From: Streptomyces sp. NRRL WC-3742
GTDB lineage: Bacteria > Actinomycetota > Actinomycetes > Streptomycetales > Streptomycetaceae
Direction of reading: 5' to 3'
NCBI RefSeq assembly: GCF_000720635.1
Contig: NZ_JOCF01000028.1
Span: 1-64,000 of the forward strand
DNA length: 64,000 nucleotides
Shown: in pieces, positions 42,595 through 50,593 of the stretch
Layout of the letters: each line of letters starts with the position of its first letter
Numbering within the stretch: the stretch's first letter is position 1
Translations under genes and position numbers: made by a program
The notes under the pieces: model-generated
Databases searched by the model: none
What the model saw: the letters and a program-made list of their open reading frames with translations, nothing else
Told to the model about the DNA's origin: nothing

Positions 42595-43050
42595 ATGTCC
42601 AGCGAGAAGTCCGAGAACTACGAGAACTACCAGAAGTCCGCGAAGAGCGAGAAGACCGAGATCCGCACCGACGGCGCCCCCGCGCCCGCCTGGATGTTCT
42701 CCCAGGGCGTCCGCAAGGGCCCCATCCTCCAGGTCTCCGGCCAGGGCCCGCAGGACCCGGCCACCGGCGAGTACCTGCACCACGGCGACGTGAAGGCCCA
42801 GACCCGCCGCACCCTGGAGAACGTCAAGGCCATCGTCGAGGCCGGCGGCGCGACCATCGAGGACGTGGTCATGTTCCGCGTCTACCTCACCAAGCGGGCG
42901 GACTTCCCGCTGATGAACGAGGTCTACGCCGAGTTCATCGACGAGAACATCCAGCCGGGCGGCGTGAAGCCCTGCCGCACCACGATCTTCGTCGAACTGC
43001 CCCAGGAGCCCATGCTGGTGGAGATCGACGCCCAGGCCGTCGTCGCCTGA
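42595..43050 (+). CDS. ridA: RidA-family imine/enamine deaminase
   Basis: A 151-residue Rid protein with VSGQGPQDPATGEYLHHGDV, RRTLENVKAIVEAGGA and the substrate-binding arginine in KPCRTTIFVELP. A hydrophilic head of about 28 residues (SEKSENYENYQKSAKSEKTE) precedes the fold. Rid proteins hydrolyse the reactive enamines and imines released by PLP dehydratases. Its operon with a divergent PLP deaminase suggests it speeds release of the 2-keto product and protects other PLP enzymes. Confidence 0.9.
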   Translation: MSSEKSENYENYQKSAKSEKTEIRTDGAPAPAWMFSQGVRKGPILQVSGQGPQDPATGEYLHHGDVKAQTRRTLENVKAIVEAGGATIEDVVMFRVYLTKRADFPLMNEVYAEFIDENIQPGGVKPCRTTIFVELPQEPMLVEIDAQAVVA

Positions 43051-43127
43051 GCACACCCCCGCCCCCGAGGGCCCGGACGCGCCGCGCGTCCGGGCCCTCG
43101 CACGCTTGCCACAGCCACTCCACATGA

Positions 43128-43146
43128 TTAGGTTAGGCTCACCTAA
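43128..43146. promoter_or_regulatory. Iron box (DmdR/IdeR operator)
   Basis: TTAGGTTAGGCTCACCTAA matches the actinobacterial iron-box consensus TTAGGTTAGGCTAACCTAA at 18 of 19 positions. It ends 17 bp before the DUF2470 start codon, so the gene should be repressed when iron is plentiful. Confidence 0.9.
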
Positions 43147-43163
43147 CCAACTGGAGGACTGCC

Positions 43164-43871
43164 GTGAGCCTGCCCGGGACCCCCGAGCCCACCTACGCCG
43201 AACGCGCCCTGAGCCTGCTCGACGCCGCCTCCTCGCTCACCGTCCGCGCCCACGGCGAGCGCCACGACCTGGACACCCCCGTCTCCGTCCACGGCTCCCG
43301 ACTGCGCCTGCGCGTCCCGCTCGACTCCCCGCTCACCGGCGCGGCGACCGGAGCCACGGAGGGCCTCGCCGTCGTCGTGGACCTCACCGACGTCGCCCCC
43401 GTCGCCGTCCGCGACCGCGTCCGCGCCCGCCTCACCCTCGCCGGGCGGCTGCACCTCGCCCACCTCGCCGAGGACGGACTCTCGGTCCACCTGCGGATCG
43501 ACGTCGCCCACGCCGTCGTCTCCACCCCGTACGGCACCGGCGCGCTCACCGCCGCCGACCTCGCCCTCGCCACCCCCGACCCCCTGGCCCGCCACGAGGC
43601 CGCGCTGCTCACCCACCTCGCCGACGACCACGCCGACGCCCTGCACGTCCTCACCCGGCTGCTCGACCGGGAGTTGCTCGCCGGCCGCCCGGAGGTGCGC
43701 CCGCTCGCCGTGGACCGCTTCGGCCTCGTCCTGCGCCTGGAACACCCGGACGGCCACCGCGACGTACGCCTGGTCTTCCCCCAACCCGCCCGCGACGCCG
43801 AGGACTTCGGCCACCTCGTGCACGAGCTCCTCACCGCCGCCCACCAGGGCCTGCACGCCAACCGTGCCTGA
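43164..43871 (+). CDS. Iron-regulated DUF2470 domain protein
   Basis: A 235-residue protein with an N-terminal split-barrel-like half and a C-terminal DUF2470 half (LTHLADDHADALHVLTRLLDR, DRFGLVLRLEHPDG). DUF2470 is found in HugZ-type haem-degrading enzymes and other haem-handling flavin-fold proteins. The iron box directly upstream supports a role in iron or haem acquisition. GTG start with GGAGG 7 nt before it. Catalytic activity is unproven, since the haem ligand of HugZ cannot be assigned. Confidence 0.8.
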   Translation: MSLPGTPEPTYAERALSLLDAASSLTVRAHGERHDLDTPVSVHGSRLRLRVPLDSPLTGAATGATEGLAVVVDLTDVAPVAVRDRVRARLTLAGRLHLAHLAEDGLSVHLRIDVAHAVVSTPYGTGALTAADLALATPDPLARHEAALLTHLADDHADALHVLTRLLDRELLAGRPEVRPLAVDRFGLVLRLEHPDGHRDVRLVFPQPARDAEDFGHLVHELLTAAHQGLHANRA

Positions 43872-43911
43872 CACGGCCCCAACTGCCGTGCAGAGCCCGG
43901 AAAACGGCAAC

Positions 43912-43958
43912 GGCCGGCCCGGCCTCGCAGGGAGAGGTCCCGCGAAGCCGGGCCGGCC
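43912..43958. terminator. Bidirectional terminator
   Basis: GGCCGGCCCGGC (43912-43923) pairs exactly with 43947-43958; the loop contains a second small GGGA/TCCC pairing. It lies between convergent genes. Confidence 0.75.
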
Positions 43959-44081
43959 TGGGCGTGTCCCGCGCCCATGTCCACCGGTACGGCGGTCATC
44001 CGGTCGAGCGGTCACCCGACATGACCATCCCGGACGATCGATTCGCCCCGCACCGGCGGTGGTTGGAGCGACCCCGTCGCG

Positions 44082-45056
44082 TCAGAGCGCGACGCCGTGC
44101 GCACGCAGGTACGCGACCGGGTCGATGTCCGAGCCGTACTCCGGGCCGGTACGGATCTCGAAGTGCAGGTGCGGGCCGGTCACGTTGCCGGTCGCACCGG
44201 AGAGGCCGAGCTGCTGGCCGACGGTGACGGTCTGACCGATCTTCACGCCGATCGACGAGAGGTGCGCGTACTGCGCGTACTTGCCGTCGGCGAGCTTGAT
44301 CTCGACCTCGTTGCCGTAGGCGCCGCCGTTGCCGGCCTTCACCACGACACCGTTGGCGACCGCGCGCAGCGGGGTGCCGGTGGAGGCGACGAAGTCCTGG
44401 CCGGTGTGGTGGCCGGAGGCCCACATCGAACCGGCGACACCGTACGCCTCGCCCAGGACCGGGTTGGCCAGCGGCGCGACGTAACCGGAGGTGGCGGCGA
44501 CCGGAGCGGCGGTCACGGCCTGCGCCGGGGCGGCGGTCTGAACCTGGGTCTGGACCTTGGCGGCCGGCTTGGCGGCCTCGGTGGTGACCTGGAGGTCGGC
44601 CTTCGGCGCGGCGGCGGGCTTCTGCGCCGGAGCGGCCGGAGCAGCCGGAGCCGCAGGGGCGGCGGGAGCGGCCGGAGCAGCGGCGGCGGCCGCAGCGGCC
44701 ACGGTCAGCTGCTGACCCGGGAAGATCAGGTTCGGGTCGGCGCCGACGACCGAGCGGTTCCGCTCGTACAGCGCGTGCCAGCCGCCCTCGACGTGCTTCG
44801 CGTCGGCGATCTTCGACAGGGTGTCACCGCTGACGACCCGGTAGCTCTCCTGAGCAGCGGAACCGGCGGCGGCAGCAGCCGGAGCAGCGGCGGCGGCCGG
44901 AGCAGCCGGAGCGGCCGGAGCGGTGTGACCGCCGGTGTGGGCCTGGGCGTTCACCGCCGTGACCAGCGGGAGGACGAAGGAGACCCCGGTCACCGCGGTG
45001 GCGATGCCGATGCGGACGGCGCGGGGCATGGTGATACGACGAGCCTGAGCAGGCAT
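44082..45056 (-). CDS. Secreted LysM/M23 peptidoglycan endopeptidase
   Basis: A 324-residue exported protein. Signal peptide to about residue 38, a Pro/Ala linker, one LysM domain (YRVVSGDTLSKIADA to IFPGQQLTV), a second long AAP-rich linker and a C-terminal M23 metallopeptidase. The zinc motif elements are GHHTGQDF and GPHLHFEIR. It should bind peptidoglycan and cut peptide cross-links. ATG 45056 follows GAGAGGAAAG. A c-di-AMP riboswitch occupies its leader, so expression should respond to that messenger. Confidence 0.93.
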   Translation of the reverse strand: MPAQARRITMPRAVRIGIATAVTGVSFVLPLVTAVNAQAHTGGHTAPAAPAAPAAAAAPAAAAAGSAAQESYRVVSGDTLSKIADAKHVEGGWHALYERNRSVVGADPNLIFPGQQLTVAAAAAAAAPAAPAAPAAPAAPAAPAQKPAAAPKADLQVTTEAAKPAAKVQTQVQTAAPAQAVTAAPVAATSGYVAPLANPVLGEAYGVAGSMWASGHHTGQDFVASTGTPLRAVANGVVVKAGNGGAYGNEVEIKLADGKYAQYAHLSSIGVKIGQTVTVGQQLGLSGATGNVTGPHLHFEIRTGPEYGSDIDPVAYLRAHGVAL

Positions 45057-45070
45057 GGAACTTTCCTCTC

Positions 45071-45245
45071 CGACGCCTGCGAGGTGAGCTGTCGGGTTCG
45101 GGCTGGAGTTGCCCGGCCGCATGCGCGGCTTCACCCCGAGCCGGCCCTGGTCGTACACGCACTGTGGCGCGCAGAAACGGTCCGGCGACTTACCTGTGGG
45201 TCCCCCGCTCCTGCCGTACAGAGTTCGTTGCGAGCCACCGGGCAG
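45071..45245 (-). ncRNA. c-di-AMP (ydaO-yuaA) riboswitch
   Basis: Read on the minus strand, the leader contains the class cores GGGGGACCCA (45206-45197) and, near its 3' end, CCGACAGCTCACCTCG (45095-45080) followed by CAGGCGTCGG. Between them is a variable GGCTCGGGGTGAAGCCG hairpin. This is the standard organisation of ydaO riboswitches before streptomycete cell-wall hydrolase genes. The RNA ends 14 nt before the M23 start codon. Outer boundaries are approximate. The rest of the gap 45057-45552 shows only the repeat at 45510. Confidence 0.9.
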
Positions 45246-45509
45246 CGGCAGGACTCGGCGTTCCACCCGGTGGGTCCGACCGGGCTGGCCGGTCGGTCGC
45301 TGAACTAAAACTCATCCGTCCGGGTGAAGCAATGTCGATCTCCCGAAACCACTCCGACCCCCGCCGAAACGCTCACCCTTCGAACCGGCACAAGCACCGT
45401 ACGCATACAACTCATTCACCCCGCGCCACTGATCCACGACCCTGCGCCGAACTCCGCGACGCCCCGTGACCGCCCGCTCACCCACCGCCCACCACCGACA
45501 CACCACCCG

Positions 45510-45523
45510 GTGACCCTTGTCAC
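45510..45523. promoter_or_regulatory. Small inverted repeat before the MFS exporter
   Basis: GTGAC-CCTT-GTCAC is a perfect 5-bp inverted repeat 30 bp before the exporter start. It could be an operator; no local regulator is identified. Confidence 0.3.
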
Positions 45524-45552
45524 GCACACCCCAGCGGGCGGAGGATCACCCC

Positions 45553-47091
45553 GTGGCCACCTCCGAGGCCGGCACCCTGCGCCTGGGCACCGCGCAGGGT
45601 CGCTGGGTACTACTGGCGACGGTGCTCGGCTCCAGCATGGCGATGCTCGACGGCACGGTCGTCAACGTCGCCCTGCCCAGGATCGGCGCCGATCTCGGCG
45701 CCTCCCTCGCGTCCCTCCAGTGGACGCTCAACGCCTACCTGCTCACCCTCGCCGGGCTGATCCTGCTCGGTGGCGCGCTCGGCGACCGGTACGGCCGGCG
45801 CCGGGTGTTCCTGCTCGGCGTGGTCTGGTTCGCGATCGCCTCCGCGGCCTGCGCGGCCGCGCCGAACATCCACGTGCTGATCGCCGCCCGCGCCGTCCAG
45901 GGCGTCGGCGGCGCCCTGCTCACCCCCGGCTCCCTCGCCATGCTCCAGGCCGTCTTCCACCCGGACGACCGCTCGCCCGCGGTGGGCCTGTGGTCGGGCC
46001 TCGGCGGGGTGTCCGCCGCGATCGGCCCCTTCCTCGGCGGCTGGCTGGTGGACGGCCCCGGCTGGCGCTGGATCTTCCTGCTGAACCTGCCGCTGGCCGC
46101 CGCCGTGATCGCCGTCACCTCCCGTTACGTGCCCGAGAGCCGGGACGAGGGCGCGAGCGGCCGCTTCGACGTGACCGGCGCCCTGCTCGGCGCGCTCTCC
46201 CTCGGCGCGATCACCTACGCCCTGACGGCCGCCGGCGAGGGCCTCTCCCCCGGCGTCTGGGTCTCCGGCGTGCTGGGCGTGCTGCTCGGCGCGGCCTTCC
46301 TGGTCGTCGAGCGCCGCACGCCCGACCCGATGCTGCCGCTGGGCCTCTTCACCTCCCGGCTGTTCACCGCCGTGAACCTGGTCACCCTCTGCGTCTACGC
46401 CGCCTTCAGCGGGGTCTTCTTCCTCCTGGTGGTGCAGCTGCAGATCGTCGCCGGCTTCTCCCCACTGGTCTCCGGCTTCGCGCTGGTGCCCATCACCGTG
46501 CTGATGCTGCTCTTCTCGGCCCGCGCCGGGCGCCTCGGCAAGCGGATCGGCCCGCGCCTGCCGCTCACCTTCGGCCCGCTGCTCTGCGCCGCGGGCGTCC
46601 TGCTGATGCTGCGCACCGGGGCGCACTCCTCCTACTGGCTGGACGTGCTGCCCGCCGTCGCCGTGATGGGCAGCGGCATGACGCTGCTGGTCGCCCCGCT
46701 GACGGCGACGGTGCTGGCCGCCGTGGAGGTACGGCACGCGGGCATCGCCAGCGGCGTCAACAACGCCGCCGCCCGCGCGGCGGGCCTGCTCGCGGTGGCC
46801 GCCCTGCCCGCCCTGGCCGGGCTGAGCGGCGACGCCTACCGGGTGCCGTCCTCCGTGGACTCCGCCTTCCACACCGCGATGCTGATCTGCGCGGGCCTGC
46901 TGGCCGCCGGCGGCCTGATCGCCTTCTCCACCATCCGCGGCAACGTCCTCACCCCCGGGGGCGAGGAGCGCCCGGTGGCCGAGCCGAACTGCGAGTGGCC
47001 CTGCGGCACCACCACCCCGCCGCTGGACCCGGGCCGCCTCCAGACGCACGAGGGCCCCGCCACCGGTCCGGCAGCGGGGCCCAAAAACTGA
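45553..47091 (+). CDS. DHA2-family MFS drug exporter
   Basis: A 512-residue permease with about 14 hydrophobic helices. It shows the family motifs LDGTVVNVALPRIGADLG (helix 1), GALGDRYGRRRVFLLG (motif A) and ARAVQGVGGALLTPGSLA (motif C region). It resembles EmrB/QacA-type proton-driven exporters. The GTG start at 45553 has GGAGGA 8 nt upstream. The hydrophilic C-terminal tail of about 40 residues contains the transcript hairpin. No regulator adjoins it; the substrate is unknown. Confidence 0.88.
   Translation: MATSEAGTLRLGTAQGRWVLLATVLGSSMAMLDGTVVNVALPRIGADLGASLASLQWTLNAYLLTLAGLILLGGALGDRYGRRRVFLLGVVWFAIASAACAAAPNIHVLIAARAVQGVGGALLTPGSLAMLQAVFHPDDRSPAVGLWSGLGGVSAAIGPFLGGWLVDGPGWRWIFLLNLPLAAAVIAVTSRYVPESRDEGASGRFDVTGALLGALSLGAITYALTAAGEGLSPGVWVSGVLGVLLGAAFLVVERRTPDPMLPLGLFTSRLFTAVNLVTLCVYAAFSGVFFLLVVQLQIVAGFSPLVSGFALVPITVLMLLFSARAGRLGKRIGPRLPLTFGPLLCAAGVLLMLRTGAHSSYWLDVLPAVAVMGSGMTLLVAPLTATVLAAVEVRHAGIASGVNNAAARAAGLLAVAALPALAGLSGDAYRVPSSVDSAFHTAMLICAGLLAAGGLIAFSTIRGNVLTPGGEERPVAEPNCEWPCGTTTPPLDPGRLQTHEGPATGPAAGPKN
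47052..47082. terminator. Hairpin at the exporter 3' end
   Basis: GGGCCCCGC (47052-47060) pairs exactly with 47074-47082, inside the last codons of the exporter and 17 bp before the convergent purB stop. Confidence 0.6.
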
Positions 47092-47098
47092 AGTGCCG

Positions 47099-48529
47099 TC
47101 AGAGAATGTCGGCCGGCGCGTACTTGGCGGCCTCCGGGTAGGCGGCCGCGACGGCCTCCACCCGGCGGACGACCTCGGCGACCTGCGCCCCGGCCGCACC
47201 CGTGAAGGACAGCCTGTCGGCCAGCAGCGCGTCCAGCGCGGCCCGGTCCAGCGGGATCCGCTCGTCGGCGGCGAGGCGGTCCAGCAGCTCGTTCTCCCGG
47301 GCGCCCGCGCGCATGGCGAGCGCGGAGGCGACGGCGTGCTCCTTGATGACCTCGTGCCCGGTCTCCCGGCCCACGCCCGCGCGCACCGCACCCATCAGCA
47401 CCTTGGTGGTGGCGAGGAACGGCAGGTAGCGGTCCAGCTCGGCCTCGACCACGGCGGGGAAGGCGCCGAACTCGTCGAGGACGGTCAGGAAGGTCTCCAG
47501 CAGGCCGTCGAAGGCGAAGAACGCGTCCGGCAGCGCGACCCGGCGCACCACCGAGCAGGAGACGTCGCCCTCGTTCCACTGGTCGCCGGCCAGCTCGCCG
47601 GTCATCGACGCGTAGCCGCGCAGGATGACCGCCAGGCCGTTGACGCGCTCGCAGGAGCGGGTGTTCATCTTGTGCGGCATCGCGGAGGAGCCGACCTGGC
47701 CCTCCTTGAAGCCCTCCGTGACCAGCTCGTGGCCGGCCATCAGGCGGATGGTCTTGGCCAGGCTGGACGGCGCGGCGGCCAGCTGGACGAGGGCGGTGAG
47801 CACCTCGAAGTCCAGCGAGCGCGGGTAGACCTGGCCGACGCTGGTCAGCACGTTGTCGAAGCCGAGGTGCGAGGCGACGCGGCGCTCCAGCTCGGCCAAC
47901 TTGTCGGTGTCGCCGCCGAGCAGGTCCAGCATGTCCTGCGCGGTGCCGACCGGGCCCTTGATCCCGCGCAGCGGGTAGCGGGCGATCAGCTCCTCCAGGC
48001 GGCGGAAGGCGACCAGCAGCTCGTCGGCGATCGACGCGAAGCGCTTGCCCAGGGTGGTGGCCTGCGCGGCCACGTTGTGCGAGCGGCCGGCCATGACCAG
48101 CTCGGAGTGCTGCGCGGCCAGACCGGCCAGGCGCACCAGCACGGCCACCGTACGGTCGCGCACGTGCTCCAGGGACTGGCGGATCTGGAGCTGCTCGACG
48201 TTCTCGGTCAGGTCCCGGGAGGTCATGCCCTTGTGGATCTGCTCGTGCCCGGCGAGCTCGCTGAACTCCTCGATGCGGGCCTTCACGTCGTGGCGGGTGA
48301 CCCGCTCACGGGCGGCGATCGAGCCGAGGTCGACCTGGTCGATCACCCGCTCGTAGTCGGCGACGGCCGTCGCGGGCACCTCGACGCCGAGGTCCTGCTG
48401 GGCCTTCAGGACGGCGAGCCACAGGTGGCGCTCGAGGACCACCTTGTGCTCGGGGGACCACAGCTGGGCCAGGGTCGCCGAGGCGTACCGGGAGGCCAGG
48501 ACATTGGGGATCTGGGGCTTCGCGCTCAC
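47099..48529 (-). CDS. purB: Adenylosuccinate lyase
   Basis: A 476-residue fumarase/aspartase-superfamily enzyme acting twice in purine synthesis (SAICAR to AICAR, adenylosuccinate to AMP). The signature loop GSSAMPHKMN is present, along with GMTSRDLTENVEQLQ and AGRSHNVAAQ. I chose GTG 48529 (VSAKPQIPNVLASRYAS), which matches the usual streptomycete N-terminus; a TTG three codons upstream is unlikely. It is convergent with the exporter. Confidence 0.96.
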   Translation of the reverse strand: MSAKPQIPNVLASRYASATLAQLWSPEHKVVLERHLWLAVLKAQQDLGVEVPATAVADYERVIDQVDLGSIAARERVTRHDVKARIEEFSELAGHEQIHKGMTSRDLTENVEQLQIRQSLEHVRDRTVAVLVRLAGLAAQHSELVMAGRSHNVAAQATTLGKRFASIADELLVAFRRLEELIARYPLRGIKGPVGTAQDMLDLLGGDTDKLAELERRVASHLGFDNVLTSVGQVYPRSLDFEVLTALVQLAAAPSSLAKTIRLMAGHELVTEGFKEGQVGSSAMPHKMNTRSCERVNGLAVILRGYASMTGELAGDQWNEGDVSCSVVRRVALPDAFFAFDGLLETFLTVLDEFGAFPAVVEAELDRYLPFLATTKVLMGAVRAGVGRETGHEVIKEHAVASALAMRAGARENELLDRLAADERIPLDRAALDALLADRLSFTGAAGAQVAEVVRRVEAVAAAYPEAAKYAPADIL

Positions 48530-48601
48530 GCTTCGCAAGCCTAACAGCCGAGGTCACGGCCCTCGCAGCCACCGACGCGCTACGCCCGTAGAGCCATGGC
48601 G

Positions 48602-49057
48602 CTACTGCGGCGCGCCCGTCCGGCCGGCCAGCACGGGCAGCACCTGCCCGCAGATCGAGTGCAGGGCGATGCGCTGCTCATCGGTCATCGCCTCGAACGC
48701 CTGGTGGGTGCGGGCCATCTCGCCGCGGATGCGGTTGAGGCTCTCGCGGCCCTCGTCGGTGATCACCACGATCTTCACCCGGCGGTCCCCGGCGGCGGCC
48801 TCGCGGTGGGCCAGGCCCAGCGACTCCAGCCGGTCCACGATCCCGGTGACGTTCGACGCGTCGCAGCCCAGCCGCCCGGCCAGCGCGCGCATCGGTACCG
48901 GCTCCTGGACGGCGCCCAGCGCCTTCGCCTGGGAGGAGGAGAGGCCGTGCCGGGCGGCGGCGGCCGCGAAGTCCTGGAAGTACGCGGCACCGACGGCGGC
49001 CAACACCTCCATCAGCTCGGCGTTGGTCGGGACGGTCGTCGTCGAGGTCGAACCCAT
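48602..49057 (-). CDS. MarR-family transcriptional regulator
   Basis: A 151-residue winged-helix protein: SSSQAKALGAVQEPVPMRAL, LGCDASNVTGIVDRLESLGL and the wing REAAAGDRRVKIVVITDEG. There is no ribosome binding site; TACCCT lies exactly 6 nt before the ATG, suggesting leaderless translation. Neighbours are purB and a DUF3037 gene and give no clue to its target. Confidence 0.9.
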   Translation of the reverse strand: MGSTSTTTVPTNAELMEVLAAVGAAYFQDFAAAAARHGLSSSQAKALGAVQEPVPMRALAGRLGCDASNVTGIVDRLESLGLAHREAAAGDRRVKIVVITDEGRESLNRIRGEMARTHQAFEAMTDEQRIALHSICGQVLPVLAGRTGAPQ

Positions 49058-49136
49058 GGCCCCAGGGTACGGCGAACTGCTTCAGTAACTCAAGCTTTGA
49101 CCACAGCAACCGTCAGCGCGTCGCCGCGGGGACGCC

Positions 49137-49209
49137 TCACAGCACCGGTCACAGCACCAATCGCACCAGCAATCGCCGCACCGAAGTCACAGCACCGGTC
49201 ACAGCACCA
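49137..49209. repeat. Perfect 23-bp direct repeat at the DUF3037 3' end
   Basis: A 23-bp sequence (itself made of two CACAGCACC units) occurs at 49137-49159 and 49187-49209. The second copy covers the DUF3037 stop codon at 49199-49201. Confidence 0.9.
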
Positions 49210-49615
49210 GTTGCTCGAACAGCCGCCGCAGCTCCACCTCGGGATCGGCGGTCAGCCCGGTGTGCACCGGCCCCGGCTGGACGACCGCGCTGCGCGGCGC
49301 CGTCAGCCAGCGGAAGCGCTGCCCGGGGCTGTCCGCGGCCGCCGGCCCGGCCTGCGGGCCGCCCTCGCAGACCGCCTCGATGCCCTGCAGCGCCCGCCGC
49401 ACCCCCTGTACGTCCGCCACCGGGTCCAGCGCCAGCAGCCGCCCCTGGTCCAGATGGGTGCGCGCCGCCAGGTGCGTGCTGCGGCGGCAGTACAGCAGCA
49501 CCCCGACGTTGACGCACTCGCCGCGCTCGACCCGCGGCACCGCCCGGATCACGGCGTACTCGTAGTCGTACAGCTCGACCACGGCCGGCAGCAGGCTCTG
49601 CGAGGTCTCGGTCAT
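49199..49615 (-). CDS. DUF3037 protein, partner of HipA-like kinase
   Basis: A 138-residue protein with the DUF3037 opening YDYEYAVIRAVPRVERGECVNVGVLLYC and a C-terminal LRRLFEQLVL helix. The family is commonly encoded next to HipA-like kinases, as here (40 bp downstream of one). Function is unknown; it may modify or bind the kinase. The stop lies in a duplicated 23-bp unit. Confidence 0.82.
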   Translation of the reverse strand: MTETSQSLLPAVVELYDYEYAVIRAVPRVERGECVNVGVLLYCRRSTHLAARTHLDQGRLLALDPVADVQGVRRALQGIEAVCEGGPQAGPAAADSPGQRFRWLTAPRSAVVQPGPVHTGLTADPEVELRRLFEQLVL

Positions 49616-49655
49616 GCGCCCGCCCCGCCATCGATCGTTCGCTCGCTCCGCTCAC

Positions 49656-50411
49656 TCATGCGGGCACCTCCGGCAGCCAGTCGCGCGGACCGGCCAGTCG
49701 CTCGGTCAGCTGGGCCCGGTACGCGGCGCGCACCGCCCCGGGCGAGTCGAAGCCCGGCTCGTCCACCAGCCAGACCTCGGGGATCTGCGCCACCGCGCCC
49801 TCTATGGCCTCCTCCGCCAGCGGCGCCAACTCCTTGTCGGCGGCGGCGAGGTCGGGCCGGTGGTGGATCAGCGCGTGGTCGGGGGCCACGTACGGGCGGC
49901 GCGCCCAGGCGGCCGCGCCCGGCCAGTTGTGGTGGAAGATCAGGCTCGCGCCGTGGTCGATGAGCCGCAGCCCGCCGGTGGCCACCAGCAGGTTGGGGTT
50001 GCGCCAGGAGCGGTCGACGTTGCCGATCAGCGCGTCGAACCAGAGCACCCGGCCCGCGAGTTCAGGGTCCACCTCGAAGCAGAGCGGGTCGAAGTTCAGC
50101 GCCCCGGAGACGAAGGACATCCCCAGGTTGGTCCCGCCGCTGGCCCGCATCTGGTCCTGGATCTGGTGGTCCGGCTCGCTGCGGGCGAGCACCGGGTCGA
50201 GGTCGACCGTCACCAGCTCGGGCACCGGCAGCCCCAGCCGCCGGCCCAGCTCCCCGGCCAGCACCTCCGCCACCAGCGCCTTGCGGCCCTGGGCGGCGCC
50301 GACCCACTTGAGCGCGTAGAGCCGCCGGTCGTCGGCCTCGACCAGGCCCGGCATCGAGCCGCCTTCTCGCAGTGGCGTCACGTACCGGATCGCCGTCACC
50401 TCGGGGAGCAC
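49656..50411 (-). CDS. HipA-like Ser/Thr kinase
   Basis: A 251-residue compact HipA-family protein. The catalytic loop appears as FDALIGNVDRSWRNPNLLV and the metal-binding segment as RLIDHGASLIFHH; the N-lobe includes YALKWVGAAQGRKALVAEVLAGEL. It lacks the N-subdomain of E. coli HipA, and the HTH antitoxin HipB is missing; the partner is DUF3037 instead. The GTG start has TAAGCT exactly 6 nt upstream and no Shine-Dalgarno, so it is probably leaderless. A toxin role is not established for this subtype. Confidence 0.83.
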   Translation of the reverse strand: MLPEVTAIRYVTPLREGGSMPGLVEADDRRLYALKWVGAAQGRKALVAEVLAGELGRRLGLPVPELVTVDLDPVLARSEPDHQIQDQMRASGGTNLGMSFVSGALNFDPLCFEVDPELAGRVLWFDALIGNVDRSWRNPNLLVATGGLRLIDHGASLIFHHNWPGAAAWARRPYVAPDHALIHHRPDLAAADKELAPLAEEAIEGAVAQIPEVWLVDEPGFDSPGAVRAAYRAQLTERLAGPRDWLPEVPA

Positions 50412-50446
50412 GGCACGAGCTTATCCGGACGCCGCCCCCGTCGGCC

Positions 50447-50502
50447 GCCCGCACCGGCCGCCCCCACTGGCCCCGCCCGCACCGGCCGCCCCCACTGGCC
50501 CC
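50447..50502. repeat. Tandem 2 x 28 bp repeat
   Basis: Two perfect 28-bp copies (starting GCCCGCACCGGCC) adjoin each other between the HipA-like gene and the NADH dehydrogenase gene. Confidence 0.95.
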
Positions 50503-50593
50503 GCCCCGGTGGCAGCCCCCGCTGCTCCGTGCGAGTGTGGCGGTCATCGATGGGGACAATCACGGAACGACCCGCACGGCAAAGGGATGAGCG

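Noticed and set aside
36703..43050. Including the GH13 glucosidase in the amino-sugar pathway
   Set aside because: It has its own ribosome binding site and a 239-bp gap, and its alpha-glucosidase motifs do not suit chitin-derived substrates.
12322..50502. CRISPR-like arrays among the repeats
   Set aside because: The repeats are adjacent tandem copies without unique spacers and no cas genes are present.
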